From NCBI GenBank assembly GCA_015767395.1, contig JADWMI010000004.1, forward strand, positions 1 through 27,291: a stretch of 27,291 nt of DNA. The letters run 5' to 3'. Each line of letters starts with the position of its first letter. Positions within the stretch are counted from its first letter, which is position 1. This document shows positions 16,542 through 24,049 of the stretch, in pieces. A program made the translations under genes and the position numbers. The notes below the pieces were generated by a model. The model did no database searches and was not told the DNA's origin. It worked only from the letters and a program-made list of their open reading frames with translations. The DNA is from Bacteroidota bacterium (GTDB taxonomy: Bacteria > Bacteroidota > Bacteroidia > Flavobacteriales > Flavobacteriaceae).

Positions 16542-16879
16542 TGGCAGCAATACATACTTCAAAGATAGAATTTACCGTAGGTTTAGATGAAAACAAAGTT
16601 CCTGAAAAATTACATTGGACTGCTGAAGAAGGTGGTATTTCCAACGAGGAGGCAAAAGCATTGATGATCTCTGTTTGGGATACAAAAACCAAAGAAACCT
16701 TGCGTATGGATCTATGGACAAAAGAGATGCCTATTGATGAAATGAAACTGTTTTTTCATCAAACATTGGTTTCAATGGCTGGAACTTTTGAGCGCGCAAC
16801 CAACGATGAAAAAATGAGCGCCACTATGCGTGATTTTTGTGATTATTTTGCTGAAAAATTAGAATTGGAAAAAAAGTAA
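16541..16879 (+). CDS. gldC: Gliding motility protein GldC
   Basis: A 112-residue protein without a signal peptide. The sequence EIEFTVGLDENKVPEKLHW-type opening (here KIEFTVGLDENKVPEKLHW), then MISVWDTKTKETLRMDLWT and FFHQTLVSMAGTFERATND, is the recognisable GldC pattern. In F. johnsoniae gldC is co-transcribed with gldB and helps, but is not strictly needed for, spreading. The molecular role is not established. The start ATG overlaps the gldB stop. Repeat sequences follow immediately after the stop. Confidence 0.88.
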   Translation: MAAIHTSKIEFTVGLDENKVPEKLHWTAEEGGISNEEAKALMISVWDTKTKETLRMDLWTKEMPIDEMKLFFHQTLVSMAGTFERATNDEKMSATMRDFCDYFAEKLELEKK

Positions 16880-16999
16880 AGGTGGTTGAGAGGAGTCGAA
16901 ATCCGTATTATAAGCTGTCATTCCTGCGAAGGCAGGAATCTCATTCTTAGAATCCCAAAGATTTCTGGTTTCTAATAACTAACAACCAAAACCCAACAA
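16880..16999. repeat. Gap with REP-like dispersed repeat and hairpin between gldC and the HPPK-dNK gene
   Basis: This convergent gap holds two sequence types that I recall as common intergenic repeats in Flavobacteriaceae. One is a GGTTGAGAGGAGTCGAAA-like piece at about 16883-16900. The other is GTCATTCCTGCGAAGGCAGG with its flank, whose arms ATTCCTGC (16920-16927) and GCAGGAAT (16932-16939) form a perfect 8-bp stem with a GAAG loop. It is more GC-rich than the surroundings. It may act as a transcription barrier between the convergent genes. Copy number in the genome could not be checked; only one copy is in this window. Confidence 0.6.
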
Positions 17000-18127
17000 C
17001 TAACTCGCATTTTTAATACTGTCAATTACATCCTTGTAATCATTTGGATTGTTTAAAAAGTCTTTATCAGAAACATCTATAATTAAGGTGTTTAAATTTT
17101 CTTCTGTTTTTATAAATGTGGCGTAACCTTGATGAATTTTATCTAAATATTCAGAGCTAATATTTTGCTCATAATCACGACCGCGTTTTTTAATGTTTTC
17201 TAACAATCGTGGTGTGTTTTGATATAAATAAATATACAAATCGGGTTTTGAAATTTCTTTATACATTAAATCAAACATTTTTCGGTATAAAAAATACTCT
17301 TCCTTTTGTAAAGTTACTTGAGCAAAAATTAACGATTTGAAAATGTAATAATCTGAAACTATAAAGTTTTTGAACAAATCAAATTGTGCCAAGTCATCTG
17401 ATAGTTGCTGGTATCTGTCGGCTAAAAAACTCATTTCCAATGGAAAAGCATAGCGATCGTTGTCTTCGTAAAATTTTGGTAAAAACGGATTGTCAGCAAA
17501 ACGTTCTAAAATAATTTTAGCATTGAAATCTTTCGCAATCATACCTGAAAGGGTTGTTTTACCGGCACCAATATTTCCTTCGATTGCAATATAGTTGTAC
17601 TTTTCAGAAATGGAAATAGGCCGTATTAATTTTAAATAGGTATTTTCAATTTCACTTTTGTCCGTACAGTTATTTAAACAAACTTGTATGCGTTGTTTCT
17701 CAATAGGATGCAATAAAGTTGGTGCAATTTCTGACAATGGAACCATCACAAATTTACGATTCAACATATCCTTGTGAGGGACAATTAGTTCTTTTGAAAA
17801 TATTATTTCATTGTCAAACAATAACACATCAATATCAATTGTTCGCGCTTTATATTCTTTTTCTGAAGTTCTTTTTCTACCCAATAAAAGTTCAATCTCA
17901 TGGATGTTTTTTAATATGTTTTCAGGGTTTAAATTTGTAGAAACTTCAAGGCAAATATTAAAAAAATCATCGCTCTCAAAACCCCAAGCTGCTGTTTTAT
18001 ATACAGATGAAATTTTGGCGATAGATCCTATGTTTTGAGCAATTAAATCAACAGTATTTTGTAAATTTTCAAGCTTGTTTCCTTGGTTGCTTCCCAAGGA
18101 TAAATATGTAGTTCTTAGTATTTGCAT
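17000..18127 (-). CDS. folK: HPPK (FolK) - deoxynucleoside kinase fusion protein
   Basis: A 375-residue two-domain enzyme. Residues 1-~150 are 6-hydroxymethyl-7,8-dihydropterin pyrophosphokinase: TYLSLGSNQGNKLENL at the start, SSVYKTAAWGF, GRKRTSEKEYKARTIDIDVLLFD (signature at 95-105), and PHKDMLNRKFVMVPL. Residues ~175-375 are a deoxynucleoside-kinase-family P-loop kinase: YIAIEGNIGAGKTT with the P-loop at 184-192, E208 in ILERFADNPFLPKFY as probable catalytic base, FLADRYQQL, and an arginine-rich lid (KKRGRDYEQ). The first half makes the pterin precursor of folate, the second phosphorylates deoxynucleosides. The two halves are in one frame, with no stop or shift. folA and thyA, which use and regenerate folate, lie 5.5-8.5 kb away. 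The gene is convergent with gldC and divergent from sppA. Confidence 0.92.
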   Translation of the reverse strand: MQILRTTYLSLGSNQGNKLENLQNTVDLIAQNIGSIAKISSVYKTAAWGFESDDFFNICLEVSTNLNPENILKNIHEIELLLGRKRTSEKEYKARTIDIDVLLFDNEIIFSKELIVPHKDMLNRKFVMVPLSEIAPTLLHPIEKQRIQVCLNNCTDKSEIENTYLKLIRPISISEKYNYIAIEGNIGAGKTTLSGMIAKDFNAKIILERFADNPFLPKFYEDNDRYAFPLEMSFLADRYQQLSDDLAQFDLFKNFIVSDYYIFKSLIFAQVTLQKEEYFLYRKMFDLMYKEISKPDLYIYLYQNTPRLLENIKKRGRDYEQNISSEYLDKIHQGYATFIKTEENLNTLIIDVSDKDFLNNPNDYKDVIDSIKNAS

Positions 18128-18167
18128 AAAGTGATTACAAAGAAAAGAAAAGTATCATTTAAAAACT

Positions 18168-18175
18168 TATCTTTG
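18168..18175 (+). promoter_or_regulatory. Putative -7 box (TATCTTTG) of sppA
   Basis: TATCTTTG is a full TAnnTTTG match. Transcription would start near 18181, giving a ~50-base leader to the ATG at 18231. No clear -33 TTG is seen at the expected distance. Confidence 0.45.
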
Positions 18176-18230
18176 TTATTCAACTTATAAACATTTGCAA
18201 TTTATTTGCACTTTAAATTTAGAATTATAC

Positions 18231-19985
18231 ATGAATTTTTTAAGAAACTTACTTGCTTCCATCATTGGAACTTTTATTACATTGGGTTTAATACTGTTTT
18301 TACTAATCATGGTCGTTGCAGCTATTGGTGATGATGAAAAAATTATTGTGAAAAGCAATTCAGTTTTGGAAATTAAATTAGATAAGCTTGTAAAAGATTA
18401 TGCTCCTAAAAGTGATGATCCATTTGATGAGATATTTGGAGCTAACAATAAAAAAATGGGCTTAAATGAAATTATCAATGCTATTGAAAATGCTAAATAT
18501 GACTCCAATATTAAGGGGATTAGTATAAATGCATTAGCTGTTAATGCGGGTGTTTCTCAAACCAAGGCCATCAGAAATAAGCTATTAGAATTTAAAGCGT
18601 CAGGGAAGTTTGTAAATGCCTATGCTGATGTTTATAACCAAAAATCATATTATTTAGCCTCAGTAGCCGATTCAGTTTTTATGAATCCAGTGGGCGCCAT
18701 TGATTTTAAAGGTTTGTCTTCAGAAGTGCTGTTTTTTAAGAGTCTACAAGAGAAAACGGGAGTTAAAATGGAAGTGATTCGCCATGGGAAATACAAAAGC
18801 GCTGTTGAACCATTTTTAGCAAATGAAATGAGTGTGAATAACAGAGAACAAATTACATCATTTTTATCGTCTATTTGGGGGGTAATGCTAGTTGATATTT
18901 CAGAAAGTAGAAATATAGCTATTGAAGATTTAAATATTATTGCAGATGGTTTACTTGCCCGAAATGCTAAATTGGCTATTGAAAACAAGATTGTGGACGG
19001 TGCCATTTATATGGATGAATATGAAGGTAAATTGAAAAAAGCAGCCGGAGTATCAGAAGGTAGTAAGCTTAACACTATAACTTTACAAAATTATATTTCA
19101 ACTGGAAAAGGAAGAGTTATAGGGACTTCGTCAGATAGAATAGCAGTAATATATGCACAGGGAGAAATAATTTATGGTAAAGGTGATGAAGATCATATTG
19201 GTCAGGAATTAATTATCAATGCCATTAGAAAAGCTAAAAAAAATAGTAGTGTTAAAGCCATCGTAATAAGAGTCAATTCTCCCGGTGGTAGTGCTTTAAC
19301 ATCAGAGTTAATTTGGAGAGAAATTGAATTGGCTAAAAAAGAACTTCCAATTGTTGTTTCTATGGGAGATGTTGCTGCGTCTGGTGGTTATTATATTGCG
19401 TGTAATGCAAATAAAATTGTAGCTGAACCAACAACAATTACTGGATCTATTGGCGTTTTTGGGGTTGTTCCTAATATGAGTGAATTGGCTGATGATATTG
19501 GAATTAATGCAGAGCAAGTGAGCACAAATAAAGGGGCCAGTTACAGTCTTTTTGAACCTATGACCGATGAATTTAGAACAGTTACCCAAGAAGGTGTTGA
19601 ATTTGTTTATGCTACGTTTTTAGATAGAGTAGCTTCGGGGAGAAATATAACTGTTGAACAAGCGGATGCGTTGGCTCAAGGTCGTGTTTGGAGTGGAGTA
19701 GAGGCTAAAGAAAATGGATTGGTTGATGAACTTGGAGGTCTTAAAGTAGCAATTATAGAAGCAGCTGGTTTGGCAGGAATAACTGATTATAAAATTCGTA
19801 ATTACCCAAGTTATAAAATTGATTTTGAGGAACGGTTTAGTGGTTTTCCATTTGCGTCATCGAAAGAAGAATTGCTGATAAAAGAATTTGGAGAAGCTAA
19901 TTATAAAATTTATCAAAAACTGAAGCAGTTTTCTAAAATTAGTGGTATTCAGGCACGATTACCTTATGTAATTGATATTAAATAA
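18231..19985 (+). CDS. sppA: Signal peptide peptidase SppA, long (67K) type
   Basis: A 584-residue membrane-bound serine protease that degrades cleaved signal peptides. An N-terminal hydrophobic helix (residues ~12-32) anchors two tandem ClpP/crotonase-like domains. The general base is K189 in GKYKSAVEPF in the first domain and the nucleophile is S384 in VAASGGYYIA in the second, as in E. coli SppA (K209 and S409), so the active site is formed between domains. VNSPGGSALTSELIWREI and TITGSIGVFG are other family motifs. A TTG 12 codons upstream (18195) keeps the frame open, but the ATG at 18231 starts the anchor properly. The sulfotransferase gene follows 23 bases downstream. Confidence 0.95.
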   Translation: MNFLRNLLASIIGTFITLGLILFLLIMVVAAIGDDEKIIVKSNSVLEIKLDKLVKDYAPKSDDPFDEIFGANNKKMGLNEIINAIENAKYDSNIKGISINALAVNAGVSQTKAIRNKLLEFKASGKFVNAYADVYNQKSYYLASVADSVFMNPVGAIDFKGLSSEVLFFKSLQEKTGVKMEVIRHGKYKSAVEPFLANEMSVNNREQITSFLSSIWGVMLVDISESRNIAIEDLNIIADGLLARNAKLAIENKIVDGAIYMDEYEGKLKKAAGVSEGSKLNTITLQNYISTGKGRVIGTSSDRIAVIYAQGEIIYGKGDEDHIGQELIINAIRKAKKNSSVKAIVIRVNSPGGSALTSELIWREIELAKKELPIVVSMGDVAASGGYYIACNANKIVAEPTTITGSIGVFGVVPNMSELADDIGINAEQVSTNKGASYSLFEPMTDEFRTVTQEGVEFVYATFLDRVASGRNITVEQADALAQGRVWSGVEAKENGLVDELGGLKVAIIEAAGLAGITDYKIRNYPSYKIDFEERFSGFPFASSKEELLIKEFGEANYKIYQKLKQFSKISGIQARLPYVIDIK

Positions 19986-20008
19986 TAAAAGGTTTTTAGT
20001 GTTCAATT

Positions 20009-21124
20009 ATGGAAAAGATTAAAAAAGAAAAGCAATTTGCTTTTAAAATCACAACATTAGCCGGCGCTCAGTTTAGCGTGTTTAGATATGTCTCGAAAAA
20101 ATATGGTGTCGAAAAAAAGTATCAGACAAAATGGTTGTTGAGTGGTTTGGTAAGTTTGATTTCTTCTTTTTTTGGCATTTTTGATAAACTCGTTTTCGCT
20201 CTAAAATCAAAGCCTAAAAATTTAAAAGAGCCTGTTTTTATTATTGGGCATTGGCGAAGTGGTACCACTTTATTGCATAACTTAATGTGTTCTGATCCGG
20301 AAACAGGTTATCCAACGACTTATCAAACAATTTTTCCAAACAATTTATTTTCATTTCAGTGGTTGTTTAAATTTTTCATGAAGGCCTTAATGCCTGATAA
20401 ACGACCGGTTGACAATGTATCTTTACATGTCGATTTTCCGCAGGAAGAAGAGTTTGCATTGAACAATGAGATTCCGTTTAGTTTTTATAATTGGTGGTAT
20501 TTTCCAAAAAAAACTAGGGAAATTGCAAATGAGTACTTGTTGGACAAAACAACAAGTGAAAAGGATAAAGAATTATGGAAACATAATTTTAGAAGGTTTG
20601 TTACTAGAAGTTTGATGAACACAAAAGGCATTCGATTTATATCTAAAAACCCGCCACATACGGCTAGAATTCCTCAGCTTTTAGAACTTTATCCAAATGC
20701 GAAATTTATTTACATTCATAGAAATCCTTATGAGGTTGTGCGTTCAACAATCGCTTTTTATAAAAGTATTTTACCGGCTACCCAATTGCAGGATATTGAT
20801 GAAGGTACTTTGGTAAATGATATATTGTGGGTTTATAAAGAACTGGTGCTGAAATATGAAAAGGACAAAATAGATATTCCTTCAAAAAACTTAATTGAAA
20901 TAAAATATTCGGACTTGGTAAGTGCTCCGGATTCAGAAATACGACAGATTTATAAAAACCTGTTAAATGACGATTATATGCGTGTGGAAAAAAATGTAAA
21001 TGATTATGTTGAAAGTATAAACCATACACTTAAAAGTTATAAATATACAAGTGAATTTTTAGCGCAGGTAAATAAAGAGTTGTCTGACATTATTGAATTA
21101 AAAGGGTATATGGTACAGCATTAA
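20009..21124 (+). CDS. PAPS-dependent sulfotransferase family protein
   Basis: A 371-residue protein. The 5'-phosphosulfate loop is GHWRSGTT at residues 80-87 and the 3'-phosphate-binding region is FIYIHRNPYEVVRSTIAFYKS with R238 and S246. LHVDFPQEEEFALNNE lies between and may hold acceptor-site residues. The fold transfers sulfate from PAPS to a hydroxyl or amine of a sugar, lipid or small molecule; the acceptor cannot be told from sequence. A hydrophobic stretch near 43-58 might associate with the membrane. It is probably co-transcribed with sppA, which does not explain its job. Its stop overlaps the convergent DUF2141 stop by four bases. Confidence 0.8.
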   Translation: MEKIKKEKQFAFKITTLAGAQFSVFRYVSKKYGVEKKYQTKWLLSGLVSLISSFFGIFDKLVFALKSKPKNLKEPVFIIGHWRSGTTLLHNLMCSDPETGYPTTYQTIFPNNLFSFQWLFKFFMKALMPDKRPVDNVSLHVDFPQEEEFALNNEIPFSFYNWWYFPKKTREIANEYLLDKTTSEKDKELWKHNFRRFVTRSLMNTKGIRFISKNPPHTARIPQLLELYPNAKFIYIHRNPYEVVRSTIAFYKSILPATQLQDIDEGTLVNDILWVYKELVLKYEKDKIDIPSKNLIEIKYSDLVSAPDSEIRQIYKNLLNDDYMRVEKNVNDYVESINHTLKSYKYTSEFLAQVNKELSDIIELKGYMVQH

Positions 21125-21561
21125 TCCTGAACCGTAATGGTGATGCTTTTTTCTGGTGTGTTTAGTTCAAAATTTGCTTCTTCATATTTTGGGGCTCTAA
21201 AAACTACGTTATAATCTCTGGAAAAAGCAAAACCTTCTTTTGGCATTCCTATAAAGTTTTTTGTCATCTCACCATTTTCATCTTTGTCGTGCAGCAACCC
21301 AAGCGCATAATTTCCGTATGGAAGATCTTTAAAAACAATGATGAATTCAGGAGCAGTAAATGTTGGAATAAAACGTTGTTCAAGAAAATTGTCTTCTGGC
21401 CACCCATCAGGGCCATTATTAATACTTACCATAATTTGACCATCAGTATTTTCTATGCCCTTAACAACAACTTCTAATGTACAGGTGTTTTGAGCATTTA
21501 AAAAATTTGTTGTAAAAAATAATAAGGCAATTATTATAAAGGTGCAATTTTTAAAATTCAT
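21121..21561 (-). CDS. Secreted DUF2141-family protein
   Basis: A 146-residue exported protein. The signal peptide MNFKNCTFIIIALLFFTTNFLNAQ is followed by a domain with VVVKGIENTDGQIMVSINN, VFKDLPYGNYALGLLHDKDENGEMTKN and GMPKEGFAFS, which is the recognisable DUF2141 pattern (a beta-sandwich of unknown role; DKDENGEMD-like acidic loops may bind calcium). It occurs widely in Bacteroidetes and proteobacteria. Its end overlaps the convergent sulfotransferase gene by four bases, so no terminator can lie between them. A TAAATTTG box at 21649-21642 (minus) is a possible promoter. Confidence 0.82.
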   Translation of the reverse strand: MNFKNCTFIIIALLFFTTNFLNAQNTCTLEVVVKGIENTDGQIMVSINNGPDGWPEDNFLEQRFIPTFTAPEFIIVFKDLPYGNYALGLLHDKDENGEMTKNFIGMPKEGFAFSRDYNVVFRAPKYEEANFELNTPEKSITITVQD

Positions 21562-21723
21562 AGGTGAACTATATATTATATGGTTAAATAATTTTGAGCT
21601 ATAAATTTAACCAATTATGTTATATTATCAATTTTTATATACAAATTTAACGCTATAATTTAAAAGGGTAAAATATAATATAAATGAGACAATAACGGTG
21701 TTATTTAAAAAGAGAAACCATCA

Positions 21724-21731
21724 TATATTTG
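21724..21731 (+). promoter_or_regulatory. Putative -7 box (TATATTTG) with no protein gene behind it
   Basis: TATATTTG matches the -7 consensus on the plus strand. The next plus-strand protein gene is more than 1 kb away and a terminator-like hairpin follows after about 60 bases. The inverted repeat AATAAC-ggt-GTTATT at 21691-21705 covers the expected -33 region and could be an operator. Confidence 0.35.
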
Positions 21732-21737
21732 CAGTAT

Positions 21738-21822
21738 GTTTGGTTTACATAGATAATTATAATAAGCGGTTATTATATTAATTAAGTTTGGAAATGGGAT
21801 CTTTTAGATCCCATTTTTTATT
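21738..21822 (+). ncRNA. Candidate small RNA (~85 nt) ending in a terminator hairpin
   Basis: A transcript from the box at 21724-21731 would begin near 21738. It would fold into an AT-rich hairpin TATAATAA-GCGG-TTATTATA (21758-21777) and then a strong hairpin AAATGGGATC-tttta-GATCCCATTT (21792-21816) followed by TTTATTTTT. Only a six-codon reading frame (MFGLHR) starts near the 5' end. The end of the transcript just reaches the 3' end of the convergent AraC-type gene. I do not recognise the RNA; this is a structure-based guess. The hairpin may instead serve only the AraC-type gene. Confidence 0.3.
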
Positions 21823-21825
21823 TTT
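21792..21825 (+). terminator. Terminator-like hairpin AAATGGGATC/GATCCCATTT
   Basis: A perfect 10-bp stem with a 5-base loop at 21792-21816. The T-rich tail lies on the plus strand (TTTTTTATTTTT to 21825), so it best terminates rightward transcripts. Read leftward, after the AraC-type stop at 21818, the tail is only three Ts then CC. Confidence 0.6.
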
Positions 21826-22696
21826 CACTAACCAATTGTTTCATTTCATTTCTATATTTTAAGGGGCTTTTCCCAGTAAATTTCTTAAATAGTTTATTGA
21901 AATGTGAAAAATTATTAAAACCACTTTCAAAACAAATATCCGTAATACTTGTAGGGTTTTCAGCAAGTAATTTTGTAGCGTGTACTATTCTAAATTCATT
22001 TACAAATTGCGTAAATGTTTTACCAGTTACTTTTTTGAAATATCTACAAAAGGCAGGAACCGTCATACTTACTTTTCCAGAAATTTCATCTAAGGTAATT
22101 TGTTGGGTAAAATTTTTGCGTACAAAATCAAAAATAATATCAATTTTATTGTTGTCTTGTGGTTCAACCTCAAAAGCAAATCCATCAACATTTAATAAGG
22201 TATAATTAGTTGAGAAAGATAAATCCTTTAATATTTCCAAAAACCGAAGAATTCTATCAATCCCTTCATAATTTACCAAGTCTTCAATTTTAGGCCCTAC
22301 AATTTCTTTTGTTTCAATATTAAATAGGATACCTTTTTTAGCTCTGTCAAATAAATTGTTGACTTTTTGCATTTCAGGAATTGAGAAAAAATGCGCTCCT
22401 AAAAAATCTTGTTTGAATTGAACGATGGTTTCTGTTCCGTTTGTTGTAAATCGATCTGTGAAGCCACTATGCGGTAAACTGGCACCTATTAATATGAGTT
22501 GACTGTTGTTAAAATAAGATAAGTGACTTCCAATATGTCTTTTTCCTTTTCCTTTATTTACATACACCAATTCAAGTTCTGGGTGAAAATGCCAAAAAGG
22601 TAATTGATTCTCAGCTATTTCGTTGTGTTGTTTCACAAGAAGGGAGTTTCCAAATTTAGGATTCACTTTTTCAAACGCGGGTTTAATATTTCTCAT
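21818..22696 (-). CDS. AraC-family transcriptional regulator with N-terminal cupin
   Basis: A 292-residue regulator. The N-terminal half contains a cupin-type sensor: FWHFHPELELVYVNKGKGKRHIG resembles the His-rich metal or sugar site of the fold. The C-terminal ~100 residues carry two helix-turn-helix motifs (DEISGKVSMTVPAFCRYFKKVTGKTFTQF, and SITDICFESGFNNFSHFNKLFKKFTGKSPLKYR), the AraC/XylS signature. Regulators of this layout usually respond to sugars or their catabolites. The divergent neighbour, a small secreted protein, is a candidate target; the gap holds a cluster of TTAAC pentamers. A TACTTTTG box lies at 22721-22714 (minus), giving a leader of about 12 bases. Confidence 0.88.
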   Translation of the reverse strand: MRNIKPAFEKVNPKFGNSLLVKQHNEIAENQLPFWHFHPELELVYVNKGKGKRHIGSHLSYFNNSQLILIGASLPHSGFTDRFTTNGTETIVQFKQDFLGAHFFSIPEMQKVNNLFDRAKKGILFNIETKEIVGPKIEDLVNYEGIDRILRFLEILKDLSFSTNYTLLNVDGFAFEVEPQDNNKIDIIFDFVRKNFTQQITLDEISGKVSMTVPAFCRYFKKVTGKTFTQFVNEFRIVHATKLLAENPTSITDICFESGFNNFSHFNKLFKKFTGKSPLKYRNEMKQLVSEK

Positions 22697-22713
22697 AGTT
22701 ACTGTACTTTCTA

Positions 22714-22721
22714 CAAAAGTA
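22714..22721 (-). promoter_or_regulatory. Putative -7 box (TACTTTTG) of the AraC-type gene
   Basis: Minus-strand TACTTTTG, a consensus match 18 bases before the ATG at 22696. No -33 TTG is evident at the normal distance. Confidence 0.35.
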
Positions 22722-22863
22722 TAAATATTTAATATAGTTAAACTGTATAGATTTCACAATTATATGTTCTATATTAACCTCACGAAGACTTAACATTAAA
22801 TTAACAGTTAAAATAGGATATAAATTAGGAAAAAGGGATGTATTTTTAATTGATATGCCGACA

Positions 22864-22871
22864 TACATTTG
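22864..22871 (+). promoter_or_regulatory. Putative -7 box (TACATTTG) of the 198-aa secreted protein gene
   Basis: TACATTTG is a full TAnnTTTG match 30 bases before the ATG, leaving a ~24-base leader. Upstream, TTAAC or its complement occurs at 22737, 22774, 22790, 22801 and 22807, including the palindrome TTAACAGTTAA at 22801-22811, a plausible regulator-binding cluster. Confidence 0.5.
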
Positions 22872-22901
22872 TACTATACTAATTTTAAAAAAATCTAAAT
22901 T

Positions 22902-23498
22902 ATGAAAAGTTTAATTAAAAAGAGTTTGGTTATTGCGATGTTATTTACAGCTATGGTAACAGCAGCATCAAATGAAGATAGTGGAGTAAAGTTTACTTTG
23001 GTTGATTCAAAATTAATTGATTTAAAACTTCAAAATTCTGATGGTGACATCTTAATAAGTGTAAAAGATATTGAGGGACATGTTTTATATTCAGAAAATT
23101 ATGAAGGAATAAATTTTTCAAAAAAGTACGATTTGGCAGCATTGCCTAATGGAGATTACTTTTTTGAAATTGAAGGACGGACAAAAATTAAATTAATGCC
23201 TTTTAAGGTTTCTTCAAAAAAGGTATCATTTAACAACGAAATTGAAACTATTTATTATTTTAAGCCTATTGTTAGACGAGATAAGAATTTGGTTTATGTT
23301 TCAAAAGTAACTTTTAATAAAGAAGAATCTCTAACAGTTTCTTTGTACGATGAAAACTTGAATGAACTGTACAGTGAAGATTTATCAGGTGCTTTAAGTT
23401 TAGGAAAAGTGTTAAATATTTCAAAGCTAGAAAAAGGAAACTATAAAATAGTATTAAAATCTGGGAGCAAGGTTTTTACTGAAAAAATAAAAATATAA
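22902..23498 (+). CDS. Secreted beta-rich protein of unknown function
   Basis: A 198-residue protein with a signal peptide (MKSLIKKSLVIAMLFTAMVTAAS). The mature part looks like two similar all-beta units. Each has a segment of the type VSVKD-EGHVLYSENYEG...YDLAALPNGDYFFEIEG (first, ~55-90) and VSLYDENLNELYSEDLSG...LNISKLEKGNYKIVLKSG (second, ~140-190). This resembles the strand pattern of Por-type C-terminal sorting domains and related DUF3244-like proteins common in Bacteroidetes, but there is no cargo domain in front of it. It could be a small structural or surface protein. Regulated expression is suggested by the divergent AraC-type gene. It ends at a good terminator. Confidence 0.7.
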   Translation: MKSLIKKSLVIAMLFTAMVTAASNEDSGVKFTLVDSKLIDLKLQNSDGDILISVKDIEGHVLYSENYEGINFSKKYDLAALPNGDYFFEIEGRTKIKLMPFKVSSKKVSFNNEIETIYYFKPIVRRDKNLVYVSKVTFNKEESLTVSLYDENLNELYSEDLSGALSLGKVLNISKLEKGNYKIVLKSGSKVFTEKIKI

Positions 23499-23536
23499 TA
23501 TTAATTAATTCAAATATTGTTTAAGTTTGGTTTGTT

Positions 23537-23568
23537 GAGGTCTTATTAATAGTAAGGCCTCTTTTTTT
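23537..23568 (+). terminator. Rho-independent terminator after the 198-aa secreted protein gene
   Basis: GAGGTCTTATT (23537-23547) pairs with AGTAAGGCCTC (23551-23561), with two G-U wobbles and a 3-base loop, followed by seven Ts. The tail runs into the last codon of the convergent folA. Confidence 0.8.
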
Positions 23569-24049
23569 ATTTTCTTAAATAAGAGATAAAACTAAAATTG
23601 TAGCAGTTTTTTTCGTCAGCTTTAATATCTTCTCTTGTAGCTTCTCTCCATATTGTAAAATCAATTTCAGGGAAAAAAACATCGGCCTCAAAAGATTGAT
23701 CAACCAAAGTAAGGTCTAATTTATCAGCAATTTTAATGGCCTGTTTGTAAATTTCAGCGCCTCCTAAAATATAGGGGTTTTCATCTGTTCTAGCAGCTTC
23801 AATAGCTTGTTGTAATGAGTTTACAACAATGCAACCTTCTTGCTTGTAATTTTTATTTCGAGTGATAATAATGGTTGTTCTATTGGGTAAAGGTTTTCCT
23901 AACGATTCGAATGTTTTTCGGCCCATAATAATATGGTGTCCTAAAGTAACTTTTTTAAATCGTTTTAAATCTGCGGGTAAATGCCAAATTAATTGATTGT
24001 CTTTTCCCAATGCATTATTGCTGGCAACAGCTGCTATAATTGTAATCAT
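23567..24049 (-). CDS. folA: Dihydrofolate reductase
   Basis: A 160-residue NADPH-dependent enzyme that reduces dihydrofolate to tetrahydrofolate, replacing the cofactor oxidised by ThyA. The order of motifs is complete: MITIIAAVASNNALGKDNQL (Met20-loop region), IWHLPADLKRFK with the catalytic acid D27 as in E. coli, IMGRKTFESLGKPLPNR (NADPH phosphate site), and YILGGAEIYKQAI (GG-x-E-I-Y). Length is normal for a chromosomal enzyme. Its ATG overlaps the stop of the 2TM-protein gene by four bases (ATGA), so translation is probably coupled. It is the last gene of the thyA operon and is convergent with the secreted-protein gene. Confidence 0.95.
   Translation of the reverse strand: MITIIAAVASNNALGKDNQLIWHLPADLKRFKKVTLGHHIIMGRKTFESLGKPLPNRTTIIITRNKNYKQEGCIVVNSLQQAIEAARTDENPYILGGAEIYKQAIKIADKLDLTLVDQSFEADVFFPEIDFTIWREATREDIKADEKNCYNFSFISYLRK

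Noticed and set aside
18195..18230. TTG start 12 codons upstream for sppA
   Set aside because: The ATG at 18231 starts directly before the membrane anchor; the extension shows no family resemblance.
22683..22868. Minus-strand open frame of 61 codons upstream of the AraC-type gene
   Set aside because: It covers the regulatory gap with two promoter boxes and has no recognisable protein features.
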